From NCBI RefSeq assembly GCF_013408745.1, contig NZ_JACCBJ010000001.1, positions 1,240,001 through 1,304,000 on the forward strand: a stretch of DNA of 64,000 bases. The letters are read 5' to 3'. A program made the position numbers and the translations under genes. Under the pieces are notes generated by a model. It was not told the DNA's origin. It saw nothing but the letters and a program-made list of their open reading frames with translations, and searched no databases. Positions within the stretch are counted from its first letter, which is position 1. The number at the start of each line of letters is the position of its first letter. Source of the stretch: Leifsonia soli. GTDB taxonomy: Bacteria > Actinomycetota > Actinomycetes > Actinomycetales > Microbacteriaceae. Of this stretch, positions 1 to 13,859 are shown piece after piece.

Positions 1-906
1 GGCGGCATCGCGGGTGTGCACGTACGGGCTCAGCGGTTCGGCGTGGAGCGGGTCGCTGTCCTCCCAGACCGCGATGAGCCCCAGCCGCTCGGCCGGCGCG
101 TACACGACGGAGCGGTTGCCGATCACGATGCGGGGGCCGGAGAGCGCCTCCAGGAAGCCGCGGTACCGGTCCGGGTTCGCCTGCCCGGCGTCGGCGCGGA
201 CGATCGCGTGCTCCGGCGCGGTCACGGCCAGGGCTGCGGCGAGCTGCTCCAGGTCGCGGTGGTCGGGAACGGCGACGATCGCGGTCCGGCCGTGGCGCCA
301 GCAGTCGGCGGCCAGCGCCGCCAGAGTGACCGCCCACTCCCCGACCCAGGTCCCGTCGGGCAGCGGCACCAGGCGCGGGATGGCCCGGAGGGCGATGCGC
401 TCGTCGCGCGCGACCGCATCCTCCAGCACTCGCTCTCCGTACCCCCGGACGGGCACGGCCGTCCCCGACAGCTCCTGAGTTTTTCGCCCCTCCGATGGCG
501 TGTCGGGGCGAAAAACTCCGGAACTGTCGGCTTGAGCGGCCAGCCACGCCTTCTCGACGCGCACCATCCGGCCCGGGACAGCGAGGCGCAGGATGTCGCT
601 CGCCGTTCCCGCGCTCCGATCGGCGAGCCGCCGCGCGAGCCGCCACACGCCCGGCGTGAGCACCCGTGCGGGCGAGACGACGGCCTCCAGCGGGCTCAGC
701 GTCCCCTCGTACCCGTCGTCCGGGTCGCCGATCTCGACCAGGTAGCCGTCCGCCACCCGGCCGGCGGAGCGCAGCGGAACGCGCACGCGCACGCCCGGCT
801 GCGCGTCGGCGGCCAGCTCCTCGGGGATGCTGTAGTCGAAGAGGTGGTCGAGCTGCGGGAGCGGCGAGTCGAGGACCACCCGGGCGACCCGTCCGGCCGC
901 CGCCAC
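1..906 (-). CDS. priA: Primosomal protein N' (PriA), N-terminal 302 codons; runs off the left edge
   Basis: Replication restart protein that recognises stalled forks. The frame is open from the GTG at 906 to base 1. The N-terminus shows the family's 3'-end-binding domain (VVLDSPLPQLDHLFDYSIP, then PGVRVRVPLRS) and later GNRSVVYAPAERLGLIAVWE, typical of actinobacterial PriA. GTG was chosen because it follows the metK stop by 2 nt with GGGG upstream. It is the last visible gene of the pyr-gmk-rpoZ-coaBC-metK run. Odd: residues 129-145 (SGVF...GRKTQE) are encoded by a 50-nt palindromic repeat that also occurs in pyrF, at a point between the first domain and the rest. The helicase part is outside the window. 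Identity is secure; the exact start is likely but not proven. Confidence 0.93.
   Translation of the reverse strand, partial: MAAAGRVARVVLDSPLPQLDHLFDYSIPEELAADAQPGVRVRVPLRSAGRVADGYLVEIGDPDDGYEGTLSPLEAVVSPARVLTPGVWRLARRLADRSAGTASDILRLAVPGRMVRVEKAWLAAQADSSGVFRPDTPSEGRKTQELSGTAVPVRGYGERVLEDAVARDERIALRAIPRLVPLPDGTWVGEWAVTLAALAADCWRHGRTAIVAVPDHRDLEQLAAALAVTAPEHAIVRADAGQANPDRYRGFLEALSGPRIVIGNRSVVYAPAERLGLIAVWEDSDPLHAEPLSPYVHTRDAA
473..522. repeat. 50-nt palindromic element inside priA (copy 1)
   Basis: The arms are TCCTGAGTTTTTCGCCCC (473-490) and GGGGCGAAAAACTCCGGA (505-522): 18 nt with one mismatch around a 14-nt loop. It lies within the priA frame without breaking it. Read on the priA strand it gives SGVF, then 7 residues, then GRKTQE, matching the pyrF copy at 12 of 17 residues. 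Related copies are at 5756-5805 and 44481-44529. Confidence 0.85.
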
Positions 907-908
907 CG

Positions 909-2102
<1,194 letters not shown>

Positions 2103-2162
2103 TGTTCTCCCTGGTCGACGGGGCGCTTGTCTCACGACCGGATGCCTCCGGCGTGCGCGTGC

Positions 2163-3506
2163 TTACGCGATGACGTCGAGGATACGGTCGGCCACCGACA
2201 GCTTGCTGCCCGAGGCCTCCATCACTATATCGCCGCCCTTGCGCAGGACCACGACCTCGTTGCTCTCCGTTGCGAAGCCCTGCGACCAGCCCACCTGGTT
2301 GAGCACGAGGAAGTCGCTGCCCTTGGCGGCGAGCTTCGTCCGGCCCAGCTCGATGAGGGCCTGCGGGTCCGGCTCGGTCTCCGCCGCGAACCCGACGACG
2401 ACCTGGTCGTCGCGCTTGTGCGCGGACAGCCCGGCCAGGATGTCGGGGTTGGCCACCAGCTCCAGCGTCAGCGTGTCGCCGTGGTCCGACTTCTTGATCT
2501 TGGCCTCGCGGGTCTCGGCCGGACGGTAGTCGGCGACCGCGGCGGTCATGACGACGACGTCGGCGGAGCGCGCGGCCTCCTCGACCGCCTCCTGCAGTTC
2601 GAGCGCGGTCTGCACCTCGATCAGCTCGACGCCCTCCGGCGGATCGACCTCCAGGTGCGCCGCGATCAGGACGACGTCGGCACCGCGTGCCTGCGCGGCG
2701 CTCGCGATGGCGACGCCCTGCCGCCCGCTCGAGCGGTTGCCGAGGAAGCGCACGGGATCGAGCGGCTCACGCGTCCCGCCCGCGGTCACGACGACGCGCT
2801 TCCCCGCGAGGTCGACGCCACCGCGCGGACGACGCGCCGCCTCGTTGGCGCGGCGGCGCTCCGACAGCACGACCACGTCGTTGACGGCGGTTGCCTCGGC
2901 CGGCGAGCCCGCGGGAACGGCGACGGGCGCGTGCGCGGGCGCCTCGACAGCGCGTGGCATCGCGCCGGCGGCCCGCAGAGCCGCCCGCACGATCACCTCC
3001 GGCTCCTCCATGCGGCCCGGGCCGGAGTCGGCTCCGGTCAGCTGGCCGCTCGCGGGTCCGACGACCGTGACGCCGCGGCTGCGGAGGGTGGCGATGTTCG
3101 CGACCGTCGCGGGGTTCCGCCACATCTCGGTGTGCATCGCCGGGGCGATGACGAGAGGAGCAGTGGAGGCGAGGACGGTGTTGCCGAGCAGGTCGTCGGC
3201 CAGCCCGGCAGCGAGCTTGGCGATCGTGTTCGCGGTCGCCGGGGCGATGACGATCAGGTCGGCGGACTGCCCGATCGCGACGTGACGCACCTCGGCCACG
3301 CCTTCGTAGAGATCGGTCGCGACGGGATTGCGGCTGATCGCCTCGAGCGTCGGCCGGCCCACGAACCGCAGGGCGGCCTCCGTCGCGACCACGTGCACCG
3401 AGTGACCCTCGAGGACCAGGGCGCGGATGACACCGACGGCCTTGTACGCGGCGATGCCGCCGGTCACTCCGACGACGATGGTCAATCGTGGGCTCAACGG
3501 CGGCAC
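2163..3506 (-). CDS. coaBC: Bifunctional phosphopantothenoylcysteine synthetase/decarboxylase
   Basis: Performs two steps of coenzyme A synthesis: CTP-dependent ligation of cysteine to 4'-phosphopantothenate (CoaB), then FMN-dependent decarboxylation (CoaC). CoaC is residues 7-180, with GGIAAYK (16-22), catalytic-type H75 in RHVAIG and PAMHTEMW (122-129). A variable linker follows (181-230). CoaB starts at VVVTAGGTREPLDPVRFL (238-255), then NRSSGRQG and a KIKK segment. 447 residues. The nominal start is a GTG at 3506, but the GAGGAGAG motif abuts it directly; a TTG three codons on has better spacing, so the first residues are uncertain. It sits 61 nt after rpoZ, a common actinobacterial neighbourhood. 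Confidence 0.95.
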   Translation of the reverse strand: MPPLSPRLTIVVGVTGGIAAYKAVGVIRALVLEGHSVHVVATEAALRFVGRPTLEAISRNPVATDLYEGVAEVRHVAIGQSADLIVIAPATANTIAKLAAGLADDLLGNTVLASTAPLVIAPAMHTEMWRNPATVANIATLRSRGVTVVGPASGQLTGADSGPGRMEEPEVIVRAALRAAGAMPRAVEAPAHAPVAVPAGSPAEATAVNDVVVLSERRRANEAARRPRGGVDLAGKRVVVTAGGTREPLDPVRFLGNRSSGRQGVAIASAAQARGADVVLIAAHLEVDPPEGVELIEVQTALELQEAVEEAARSADVVVMTAAVADYRPAETREAKIKKSDHGDTLTLELVANPDILAGLSAHKRDDQVVVGFAAETEPDPQALIELGRTKLAAKGSDFLVLNQVGWSQGFATESNEVVVLRKGGDIVMEASGSKLSVADRILDVIA

Positions 3507-3567
3507 CTCTCCTCGGCCGGGCCCTCCCGGCTGCGGTCGTCCTGTGGTGTTGTCTTCTGCCTGGGTC

Positions 3568-3831
3568 CTACTCGGCGGCGGCGATCGGCTTCAGGACGAG
3601 CTTGTCCTCGTTGATCTCGTGCAGCGCGACCGACAGCGGCTTGTCGTCGACGGACGAGTCGACCAGCGGGCCGACGTTGTCGAACAGGCTGCCCTCGTGG
3701 AGGTCGGCGTAGTAGTCGTTGATCTGGCGTGCCCGCTTGGACGCGAAGATCACGAGCGCGTACTTGGACTCGACTCGGGAGAGGAGGTCGTCGATGGGCG
3801 GGTCGATGATGCCGTTGTTGCTGGTGGCCAT
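3568..3831 (-). CDS. rpoZ: DNA-directed RNA polymerase omega subunit
   Basis: Small RNA polymerase subunit that binds the beta' C-terminus and helps assembly. The 87 residues contain the family core: [20 protein letters not shown] and [14 protein letters not shown], followed by a tail ([15 protein letters not shown]) typical of actinobacterial omega. It starts at ATG 3831 after GGAGCACCCCGC. It lies 104 nt downstream of the gmk fusion and 61 nt before coaBC. The gmk-rpoZ-coaBC-metK-priA order is widely conserved in actinobacteria, which makes the assignment firm despite the small size. Confidence 0.95.
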   Translation of the reverse strand: MATSNNGIIDPPIDDLLSRVESKYALVIFASKRARQINDYYADLHEGSLFDNVGPLVDSSVDDKPLSVALHEINEDKLVLKPIAAAE

Positions 3832-3935
3832 GCGGGGTGCTCCTTAGTTCTGGGCGATCGCGCGCTGGGCGGGATCGGACGGCCGCGAGGGGCGACCGAG
3901 GACGGTGGGCGCGCCGGCGACGGCGCGGAGAGAGG

Positions 3936-4880
3936 TCATGGACGCGCTGGCGCCGCACGGACCTTCATCAAGTCTACGACCTCGCGGGCCGCCTCGGCGA
4001 CGTCGTGGTTGACGACCTTGTAGTCGAACTCGTCCTGCGCCGCCAACTCGACCTTCGCCGTCTCGAGGCGGCGCTGCTGCTCGGCCGCGTCCTCCGTGCC
4101 GCGCCCGATGAGGCGGCGAACGAGCTCCTCCCACGTCGGCGGGAGCAGGAAGATCAGGCGGGCCTCCGGCATCGACTCACGCACCTGGCGGGCGCCCTGG
4201 AGGTCGATCTCGAGCAGGACGCTGCGTCCGGCCGCGAGGGCCTTCTCGATCGGGGCACGCGGCGTCCCGTAGCGGTAGGCGTTGTGGACCGTGGCGTGCT
4301 CCAGCAGTTCGCCCGCGTCGATCATCCGGTCGAATTCGGCGTCGTCCACGAAGTAGTAGTTGACCCCGTCGACCTCGCCGGGCCGCGGCGCACGCGTGGT
4401 CGCCGACACCGACAGCAGGACATCGGGATAGTGCTCCCGGATGTACGTGGAGACGGTGCCCTTGCCGACCGCGGTCGGTCCGGCGAGCACGACCAGCCGG
4501 GTGCGCTGGCGCGCGCTGCGGTTCTCGCGCTCGATGAGGTACTGCCGCAGGCGCAGCCGCTGGTGCCGCCCCAGGCCGCCGAGGCGCTTCGCCGGCGAGA
4601 TGGCGAGACGGTCGAGCGCCTCCTGCATCTTGGTGGTGCCGATGGCGGGGACGCTGAGCAGGAACTCGGTCACCCGCAACCGCCCCTCGACGCCGTCCGG
4701 GTCGGCCGTCGCGCGGTCCAGCACGACGAGCGGCGACACCTCACGCGACGCGATCGACGCCTTCACCGCCGCGCGGGCGCGCCGTGCGGCAACGGCGGCC
4801 TGCGACGCCGCCTGGCGGTCGACGTCGGGCGGAGCCGGGCGCGTGGGAGCAGAATCCCGGGTGGATGCGGCCTCAGACAT
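3936..4880 (-). CDS. gmk: Fusion of mIHF-type DNA-binding domain and guanylate kinase
   Basis: Guanylate kinase phosphorylates GMP to GDP; here a nucleoid-protein domain precedes it. Residues 22-117 resemble mycobacterial integration host factor: [16 protein letters not shown], a helix-hairpin-helix-like [18 protein letters not shown], then [13 protein letters not shown]. Residues 128-314 are the kinase, with P-loop GPTAVGKG (134-141), the GMP-binding [11 protein letters not shown] stretch and the lid. At 314 residues it is about 100 longer than a stand-alone kinase. ATG 4880 overlaps the pyrF stop by 8 nt, so translation is probably coupled. In mycobacteria mIHF and gmk are separate adjacent genes, so this looks like a gene fusion. 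Whether the product is cleaved into two proteins cannot be seen. Confidence 0.95.
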   Translation of the reverse strand: MSEAASTRDSAPTRPAPPDVDRQAASQAAVAARRARAAVKASIASREVSPLVVLDRATADPDGVEGRLRVTEFLLSVPAIGTTKMQEALDRLAISPAKRLGGLGRHQRLRLRQYLIERENRSARQRTRLVVLAGPTAVGKGTVSTYIREHYPDVLLSVSATTRAPRPGEVDGVNYYFVDDAEFDRMIDAGELLEHATVHNAYRYGTPRAPIEKALAAGRSVLLEIDLQGARQVRESMPEARLIFLLPPTWEELVRRLIGRGTEDAAEQQRRLETAKVELAAQDEFDYKVVNHDVAEAAREVVDLMKVRAAPARP

Positions 4881-5831
4881 GCGCGGACCGCACCTCGTCG
4901 GCGCGGCGGCGGATCGCCTCGGCCAGCCCGTCCGGTCCGGCGCCCAGGAGCCCCCGGGACTCGCTGACGATCACACCGGTCGCGAGCGAGCCGAACAGCC
5001 GGGGAGCGTCCTCGACCCGGGCGCCCTGGTGGCCGAACCCCGGCGCGAGCACCGGGAGGGCGGGCGTCCGCTCCCCCGCCGTCGCGACGTCGATCCCGTA
5101 GTCCGCCAGCTCGACGGTCGCGCCGAGCACCAGCCCGACCGACCCGAACGGCGCGCCGTCCTGCTGCTCCTGATTGAACGAATGCACGTCTTCGATGATC
5201 GCACGAGCGACGGACTGTCCCGCCCGACGCCCGGAGCGGACGATCGCCTGCTGCACGTCCGCGGCCTCGGGATTCGAGGTCGCCGCCAGCACGAACAGGC
5301 CCTTGCCGGCCCTCTCGCCGAGCGCCATGGCGTCCGCGAGCGACCCGACGCCCTGGTAGGCGGCAACGGTCATCGCGTCGGCCTCAAGCGGAGATCCCGG
5401 GGTCAGCCACGCCTCCGCGTATGCCGTCACGCTCGTCCCGATGTCCCCGCGCTTCACGTCGGCGATCACCAGGAGGTCGGCGGCGCGCGCGGCGGCGAGC
5501 ACCTCTTCGAGCGCGCGGTAACCCGCCGAGCCGAAGCGCTCGAAGAAAGCCACCTGCGGCTTGACGATCCCCGCCTGCCCGGTGGCGGCCTCCACCACCG
5601 TCAGCCCGAAGGAGCGGAGGCCGTCGGCGGACGCCGGCAACCCCCACGCCTCGAGCAGGTGCGCATGCGGGTCGATGCCGACGCACAGCCGCCCCTGCTC
5701 GGCGAACACCGCCGCGAGCCTGTCCCCGAACCGTGCCCCGCGCCCCGCCGACGGCTCCTGAGTTTTTCGGCCCGCCAACGGCGTGCCGGACGGAAAAACT
5801 CCGGAATCGCCGGGTTCGAGAGCGGGGGGCG

Positions 5832-5835
<4 letters not shown>
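4873..5835 (-). CDS. pyrF: Orotidine 5'-phosphate decarboxylase, type 2
   Basis: Last step of UMP synthesis: decarboxylates OMP. The core runs from about residue 34 ([10 protein letters not shown]), with LCVGIDPH (50-57), [13 protein letters not shown] (90-102) and the catalytic ADVKRGDIG (125-133, K128), as in the actinobacterial and plant-type family 2. 320 residues. ATG 5835 overlaps the carB TGA as ATGA. Odd: residues 11-27 (SGVF...GRKTQE) come from a 50-nt palindromic repeat near-identical to one in priA, giving about 30 residues ahead of the usual N-terminus (M-x-FGxRL in relatives). The enzyme presumably tolerates this N-terminal tag. The downstream gmk overlaps by 8 nt. Confidence 0.96.
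5756..5805. repeat. 50-nt palindromic element inside pyrF (copy 2)
   Basis: Arms TCCTGAGTTTTTC (5756-5768) and GAAAAACTCCGGA (5793-5805), 13 nt with one mismatch, separated by 24 nt. The length is exactly that of the priA copy, and orientation and phase relative to the gene are the same, so both genes gain the same SGVF...TP..GRKTQE peptide. Confidence 0.85.
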
Positions 5836-9118
<3,283 letters not shown>

Positions 9119-9119
<1 letters not shown>

Positions 9120-10297
9120 CAGGCGTTCTCCTGGTTCTCGGTGCGGGCTGACGGGTCGGCGGGCGCGGTGTGCTGCGCCTTGACCATGTCGAGGAAGCGG
9201 TCGAAGAGGTAGTTGGCGTCGTGCGGGCCGGCGGCCGCCTCCGGGTGGTACTGCACGCTGAACGCGTTCAGGTCGAGGCAGTTCAGTCCCTCGACGACGT
9301 TGTCGTTGAGCGAGAAGTGGCTCACCTCGACGCGGCCGAAGCCGGCGGGCGAGTCGAAGGACGCGTCGATCGGCGCCTTCACCGCGAAGCCGTGGTTCTG
9401 CGCGGTGATCTCGACCCGGCCGGTGCGCTTGTCGAGCACCGGCTGGTTGATCCCGCGGTGGCCGAACGGCAGCTTGTAGGTGTCGAGGCCGAGCGCGCGG
9501 CCGAGCAGCTGGTTGCCGAAGCAGATGCCGAAGTACGGCAGGCCCGCCCGCAGTGTCTCCTGGAGCAGCGCGACGTGCTTGTCGGAGGCCTGCGGGTCGC
9601 CGGGCCCGTTCGAGAAGAACAGGGCGGAGACGCCGAGGTCGAGCACATCCTGCGCGGTCACCTGCTGCGGGAGGACGTGGACGTCGAGCCCGCGCGCGGC
9701 CAGGTTCTCCAGAGTGGACTTCTTGACGCCGAGATCGAGCACGGCGACCGAGCCGACCTTCTCGCCCACCGCCGGGACGGTGTACGGCTCGACCGTCGAC
9801 ACCTCGGCCGACAGGTTGCGGCCCTTCATCGGTGCGTCGGCGAGCACGAGGTCGAGCTGCTCGCTGTCGCTCAGCGCGAAGTCGTCTCCCGAGAAGATGC
9901 CGGCGCGCATGGCTCCGGCCGAGCGGATGTGACGGGTCACGGCGCGCGTGTCGATGCCGCTGATCCCGACGACGCCCTGCGCGACCAGGTCGTCGTCGAG
10001 GCTCCGCTGGGCGCGGAAGTTGGAGACGACACGGCTGGGCTCGCGGACGACGTACCCGGCGACCCAGATCTGACGGGACTCCATGTCCTCGTCGTTCGTC
10101 CCGGTGTTGCCGATGTGCGGCGCCGTCATGAGGACGATCTGGCCCGCGTACGACGGGTCGGTCAGCGTCTCCTGGTAGCCGGTCATGCCGGTGGCGAACA
10201 CGGCCTCGCCGAGCGTGCGCCCGCGGGCGCCGTACGCCCGGCCGACGTACCGTTTTCCGTCTTCGAGGACGAGCACTGCGGGTTCTGCAGCGAGCAC
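9119..10297 (-). CDS. carA: Carbamoyl-phosphate synthase, small (glutaminase) subunit
   Basis: Hydrolyses glutamine and channels ammonia to CarB. 392 residues. The N-terminal CarA domain contains [15 protein letters not shown] (37-50). The C-terminal class I glutamine amidotransferase shows the nucleophile elbow [12 protein letters not shown] (C259) and the H351/E353 pair in [10 protein letters not shown]. Overlap with carB is one base. The upstream PH-like gene ends one base before the start at 10297, so carA belongs to the same transcript as pyrRBC. Confidence 0.98.
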
Positions 10298-10298
10298 G

Positions 10299-10871
10299 TC
10301 ACACCTCCTTGTCGTTCGGGCGGTCGACGCCCGTCGTGTCGGCGCCGGGCGTCTCCGCGCCGGCCGTGCCCGCGGAGTCCGTCCGGGGCACGAGATCTTC
10401 GATGGCCGCAGCGAGCTGCGCGCGGCCGGCCGGGTCGACGACCCGGACGTAGCTGTCGGCGGCGGTGCCGCCGCTGGTGGTCCAGCCGAGGCGGAGCAGG
10501 CCGTCCTTCTCGACGACGCGGTCGATGGCGACGCTCGCGGCGCCGATACCGGTGACGACGGCCGCCGGGACGAACACCGGCTGCTCGCCCGTCACCGCGA
10601 GCTCGACGCCCTCGGGCCGGACGGTCACCGTCGCCGTTCCGCGGAACGCCAGACCGGGCAGGGCGAGCCGCTCCAGGGGCTGACCGGCGCGGGTCGTCGC
10701 GACGTACAGCGCCTCGATGGAGGCGGTCGGCGCACTCAGCGTTCCCGGGATCGAGTAGCCGCCACCGGATGCGGTGTCGCGCTGCACGCGCCGGCGCCAG
10801 CCGACGACCGCGAGGGCGATCACGATGACGACGACCGCGAGGATCCCGAGGGTGGGGAGCACCTTATCCAC
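10299..10871 (-). CDS. Membrane-anchored PH-like protein of unknown function in the pyr operon
   Basis: 190 residues. One membrane helix (about 6-24, [19 protein letters not shown]) is followed by a cytoplasmic region (about 55-165) whose alternating beta pattern ([18 protein letters not shown], ending before an alpha segment [12 protein letters not shown]) suggests a bacterial PH-like domain. A disordered acidic tail follows. Similar small membrane proteins sit between pyrC and carA in many actinobacteria, but no activity is known to me. It overlaps pyrC by 8 nt and ends just before carA, so it is made together with the pathway enzymes. A role in anchoring or sensing is speculation; the PH assignment is by fold pattern only. 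Confidence 0.75.
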   Translation of the reverse strand: MDKVLPTLGILAVVVIVIALAVVGWRRRVQRDTASGGGYSIPGTLSAPTASIEALYVATTRAGQPLERLALPGLAFRGTATVTVRPEGVELAVTGEQPVFVPAAVVTGIGAASVAIDRVVEKDGLLRLGWTTSGGTAADSYVRVVDPAGRAQLAAAIEDLVPRTDSAGTAGAETPGADTTGVDRPNDKEV

Positions 10872-12186
10872 GCGCCGCCACCTCCTCCACGTCGACGACC
10901 GTGCCGTCGAGAACGGTCGGTCGGCCCTGGTGGAAGGTCGTCACCACGCGGCCGGGCAGCGTCAGCCCCAGGTAAGGCGAGTTGACGCCCTTCCCGGCGA
11001 GATCGCCGGTCGAGAAGGTGCGCGACGCGGTCGGGTCGTAGAGGAAGAGGTTCGCGGCCGTGCCGGCGGCGAGCGGAGCGCCGTGGCCGTCCAGCCGTCC
11101 GATCCGCGCCGGAGTGGCGGACAGCACCCGGGCGACGTCGGCCCAGCCGAGCATCCCGTTGTCCACGACCGAGGCCTGCACGACGGGCAGGGCCGACTCG
11201 AGTCCGACCATGCCGAAGGCGGCCGCATCCCACTCGCAATCCTTGGACTCGACCGGATGCGGAGCATGGTCGGTCGCCACGATGTCGATCGTGCCGTCGG
11301 CGAGGCCGGCGCGGAGCGCCTCCACGTCCTCGCGGCGGCGGAGCGGCGGGTTGACCTTGTACCGCGCGTCGTACCCGGTCGCCAGCTCCTCGGTGAGGGC
11401 CAGGTGGTGCGGGGTGACCTCGGCCGTCACGTCGATGCCGCGGGCCTTCGCCCAGCGGATGACGTCGACGCTGCCCGCCGTCGAGACGTGGCAGACGTGC
11501 AGGCGCGATCCGACGTGCTCGGCGAGCAGCACATCCCGCGCGATGATCGACTCCTCGGCCACCGCGGGCCAGCCCGCCAGGCCGAGCTCGCCGGAGAGAG
11601 CGCCCTCGTTCATCTGGGCGCCCTCGGTCAGCCGCGGCTCCTGCGCGTGCTGCGCGATCACGCCGTCGAACGCCTTCACGTACTCCAGCGCCCGGCGCAT
11701 CAGCAGCGGGTCGGAGACGCATTTGCCGTCGTCCGAGAACACCCGGACGCGGGCGCGGGACTCCGCCATCGCCCCCAGCTCGGCGAGACGCTCGCCGGCG
11801 AGGCCGACCGTCACAGCGCCGATCGGGCGCACGGTCGCGTAGCCGGCCGCCTCGCCCAGGCTCAGCACCTGCTCCACGACACCGGCGGTGTCGGCGACCG
11901 GCGACGTGTTCGCCATGGCGAACACGGCCGTGAATCCGCCGGCGGCTGCGGCGCGCGTGCCGGTCAGGACGGTCTCGCTCTGCTCGTAGCCGGGCTCGCG
12001 CAGGTGCGTGTGCAGGTCGACCAGCCCGGGCAGCGCGAGCAGCCCGTCCGCGTCGATCGCCGTCGCGCCCGCCGCGCTCACCCCCGAGCCGGTCTCGACG
12101 ATCCGGCCGCCCTCGACCAGCAGGTCGGTCCGGGTGCCGTCGGCCAGCGTCGCGCCGCCGATCAGGAATCTCTCGTCCACACTCAC
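10864..12186 (-). CDS. pyrC: Dihydroorotase, class I type
   Basis: Closes carbamoyl aspartate to dihydroorotate. 440 residues. Zinc ligands appear in [10 protein letters not shown] (H59, H61); further ligands are in IAQHAQEP and HVCHVSTAG, and the catalytic aspartate is in VATDHAPH. The length and the HTHLREPG motif place it in the long class I family, active without ATCase association in most bacteria. It overlaps pyrB by ATGA (12183-12186) and the next gene by 8 nt. No pyrD is present in this operon; it must be elsewhere. Confidence 0.97.
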   Translation of the reverse strand: MSVDERFLIGGATLADGTRTDLLVEGGRIVETGSGVSAAGATAIDADGLLALPGLVDLHTHLREPGYEQSETVLTGTRAAAAGGFTAVFAMANTSPVADTAGVVEQVLSLGEAAGYATVRPIGAVTVGLAGERLAELGAMAESRARVRVFSDDGKCVSDPLLMRRALEYVKAFDGVIAQHAQEPRLTEGAQMNEGALSGELGLAGWPAVAEESIIARDVLLAEHVGSRLHVCHVSTAGSVDVIRWAKARGIDVTAEVTPHHLALTEELATGYDARYKVNPPLRRREDVEALRAGLADGTIDIVATDHAPHPVESKDCEWDAAAFGMVGLESALPVVQASVVDNGMLGWADVARVLSATPARIGRLDGHGAPLAAGTAANLFLYDPTASRTFSTGDLAGKGVNSPYLGLTLPGRVVTTFHQGRPTVLDGTVVDVEEVAARG

Positions 12187-13154
12187 CTCACACCGCCTGG
12201 CCGTACCTGTTCGGTATTCGCACCCGACAGCAGCAGGTACAGGGCTGCCATCCGCACGGAGACGCCGTTCGCGACCTGCTCCCGGACCGTCGAGCGCGGC
12301 GAGTCCGCGGCCGCGGCCGAGATCTCCAGCCCGCGGTTCATCGGTCCCGGGTGCATCACAATGCTATCGGCCCGCAGCCGGCCCAATCGCTCCTCGTCCA
12401 GCCCCCAGCGCCGCGAGTACTCGCGCGTGTTGGGGAAGAACGCCGCATTCATCCGCTCCGCCTGGATGCGCAGCATCATCACGACGTCGGGACCGGCGGC
12501 GATGGCGGCGTCGAGGTCGTACCCGACGGTGGCGGGCCAGCCGGACACATCCACCGGCAGCAGGGTCGGCGGCGCGACCAGAGTGACGTGCGCGCCGAGC
12601 GTCCGCAGCAGCCACACGTTGGAGCGCGCGACGCGCGAGTGCACGATGTCGCCGACGATCGCGACGCTCACCCCGTCGAGGTCCTTGCCGCGCGACGCCG
12701 TGCCGTGGAGGCGGCGACGCATGGTGAACGCGTCCAGGAGCGCCTGCGTCGGGTGCTCGTGGGTGCCGTCGCCGGCGTTCACGATGCCGGCGTCGATCCA
12801 GCCGCTCGTCGCCAGGGTCTGCGGGGCGCCCGACGACCCGTGCCGGATCACGACGGCGTCCGCGCCCATGGCCTGCAGGGTCTGGGCGGTGTCCTTGAGG
12901 CTCTCGCCCTTGGAGACGCTCGACCCCTTCGCGGAGAAGTTGATCACATCGGCCGAGAGGCGCTTCGCGGCCGCCTCGAACGAGATCCGCGTGCGGGTGG
13001 AGTCCTCGAAGAACAGGTTCACGACGGTCTTGCCCCGCAGCGTCGGGAGCTTCTTGACCTCGCGGTCCTGCACGTCCGCCATGTCCTCGGCGATGTCGAG
13101 CAGCCGGATGGCGTCCTCGCGCGGCAGGTCGCGGGTGGAGAGCAGGTGCCTCAT
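12183..13154 (-). CDS. pyrB: Aspartate carbamoyltransferase, catalytic chain
   Basis: Condenses carbamoyl phosphate with aspartate, the first committed pyrimidine step. 323 residues with the carbamoyl-phosphate site FEDSTRTR (49-56) and [10 protein letters not shown] further on, plus [10 protein letters not shown] near the C-terminus. No pyrI regulatory chain is adjacent, as is usual in actinobacteria, where control is through PyrR. Both ends overlap neighbours by ATGA (pyrR and pyrC), giving tight stoichiometric coupling. Confidence 0.97.
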   Translation of the reverse strand: MRHLLSTRDLPREDAIRLLDIAEDMADVQDREVKKLPTLRGKTVVNLFFEDSTRTRISFEAAAKRLSADVINFSAKGSSVSKGESLKDTAQTLQAMGADAVVIRHGSSGAPQTLATSGWIDAGIVNAGDGTHEHPTQALLDAFTMRRRLHGTASRGKDLDGVSVAIVGDIVHSRVARSNVWLLRTLGAHVTLVAPPTLLPVDVSGWPATVGYDLDAAIAAGPDVVMMLRIQAERMNAAFFPNTREYSRRWGLDEERLGRLRADSIVMHPGPMNRGLEISAAAADSPRSTVREQVANGVSVRMAALYLLLSGANTEQVRPGGVR

Positions 13155-13732
13155 GCGTCGCTCCCCCGCCCGGTGCCGGTGTCCGTGCCCGGCTCCTCGA
13201 TCGTGACCGACTCGTCGCCGTCGACGTCGGTGAGGCGGACGTAGATGCGCTCCGCTGCGGCCGACGGCAGGTTCTTCCCGACGAAGTCGGCGCGGATCGG
13301 CAGCTCGCGGTGGCCGCGGTCGACGAGCACGGCGAGGCGGACGGCCCGCGGGCGTCCGAGGTCGCTCACCGCGTCGAGCGCCGCGCGGATGGTGCGGCCG
13401 GAGAAGAGCACGTCGTCGACCAGCACGACGGTCTTCCCGTCGATCGGCCCGGGCAGCGATGTCGGCTGCGGCGTGCGGGTGGGACGCCGCGAGAGGTCGT
13501 CGCGGTACATGGTCACGTCGAGCGCGCCGACGATGTCCGCAGGCGACGCGACGGCCGCCGGTTCGATGCGCTGGATGTTCTCGGCGATCCTCCGCGCGAG
13601 CACGACGCCGCGGGTCGGGATCCCGAGGATCACCAGATCGTCCGTTCCCCGGTTGGACTCCAGGATCTCGTGAGAGATCCGAGTCAACGCCCGGGCGATG
13701 TCAGCCTGATGCAGCACGGTGCGCGCCGTCAT
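13151..13732 (-). CDS. pyrR: PyrR: pyrimidine operon regulator / uracil phosphoribosyltransferase
   Basis: RNA-binding regulator that, with UMP bound, represses the pyr genes; many members also have uracil phosphoribosyltransferase activity. 193 residues, with the PRPP loop [12 protein letters not shown] (103-114) and the [16 protein letters not shown] segment (35-50). It is the first gene of the operon, and a PyrR-loop-like RNA sequence lies 17 nt upstream of its ATG, so it most likely controls its own mRNA. The ATG at 13732 is preceded by GGAAGGAGG. The stop overlaps pyrB by ATGA. Confidence 0.96.
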   Translation of the reverse strand: MTARTVLHQADIARALTRISHEILESNRGTDDLVILGIPTRGVVLARRIAENIQRIEPAAVASPADIVGALDVTMYRDDLSRRPTRTPQPTSLPGPIDGKTVVLVDDVLFSGRTIRAALDAVSDLGRPRAVRLAVLVDRGHRELPIRADFVGKNLPSAAAERIYVRLTDVDGDESVTIEEPGTDTGTGRGSDA

Positions 13733-13792
13733 GCCGACCTCCTTCCCCGCCTCACAGGACGGCTCTTAAAGGATGCCTACGCCTCCACCCTA
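13733..13792 (-). promoter_or_regulatory. Leader of the pyr operon with PyrR-binding loop
   Basis: On the minus strand, TCCTGTGAGGC (13759-13749) fits the known PyrR-binding loop consensus UCCNGNGAGGY exactly and lies between a candidate -10 (TAGGGT, 13792-13787) and the strong Shine-Dalgarno GGAAGGAGG of pyrR. There is no room for an antiterminator/terminator pair, so PyrR binding would more plausibly block ribosome access, as reported for mycobacteria. The loop match is seen directly; the promoter and mechanism are inferred. Confidence 0.7.
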
Positions 13793-13859
13793 CCAGGCTG
13801 CCGCCGTCCGTTCCCGCAGGCCGCTCCCGCCGCATCCACCCGCCGCATCCACCCGCTGC

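Noticed and set aside
473..522. The hairpin in priA as a sign of a pseudogene or sequencing error
   Set aside because: The frame stays open on both sides for 302 codons, and an equal-length copy in pyrF is in the same phase.
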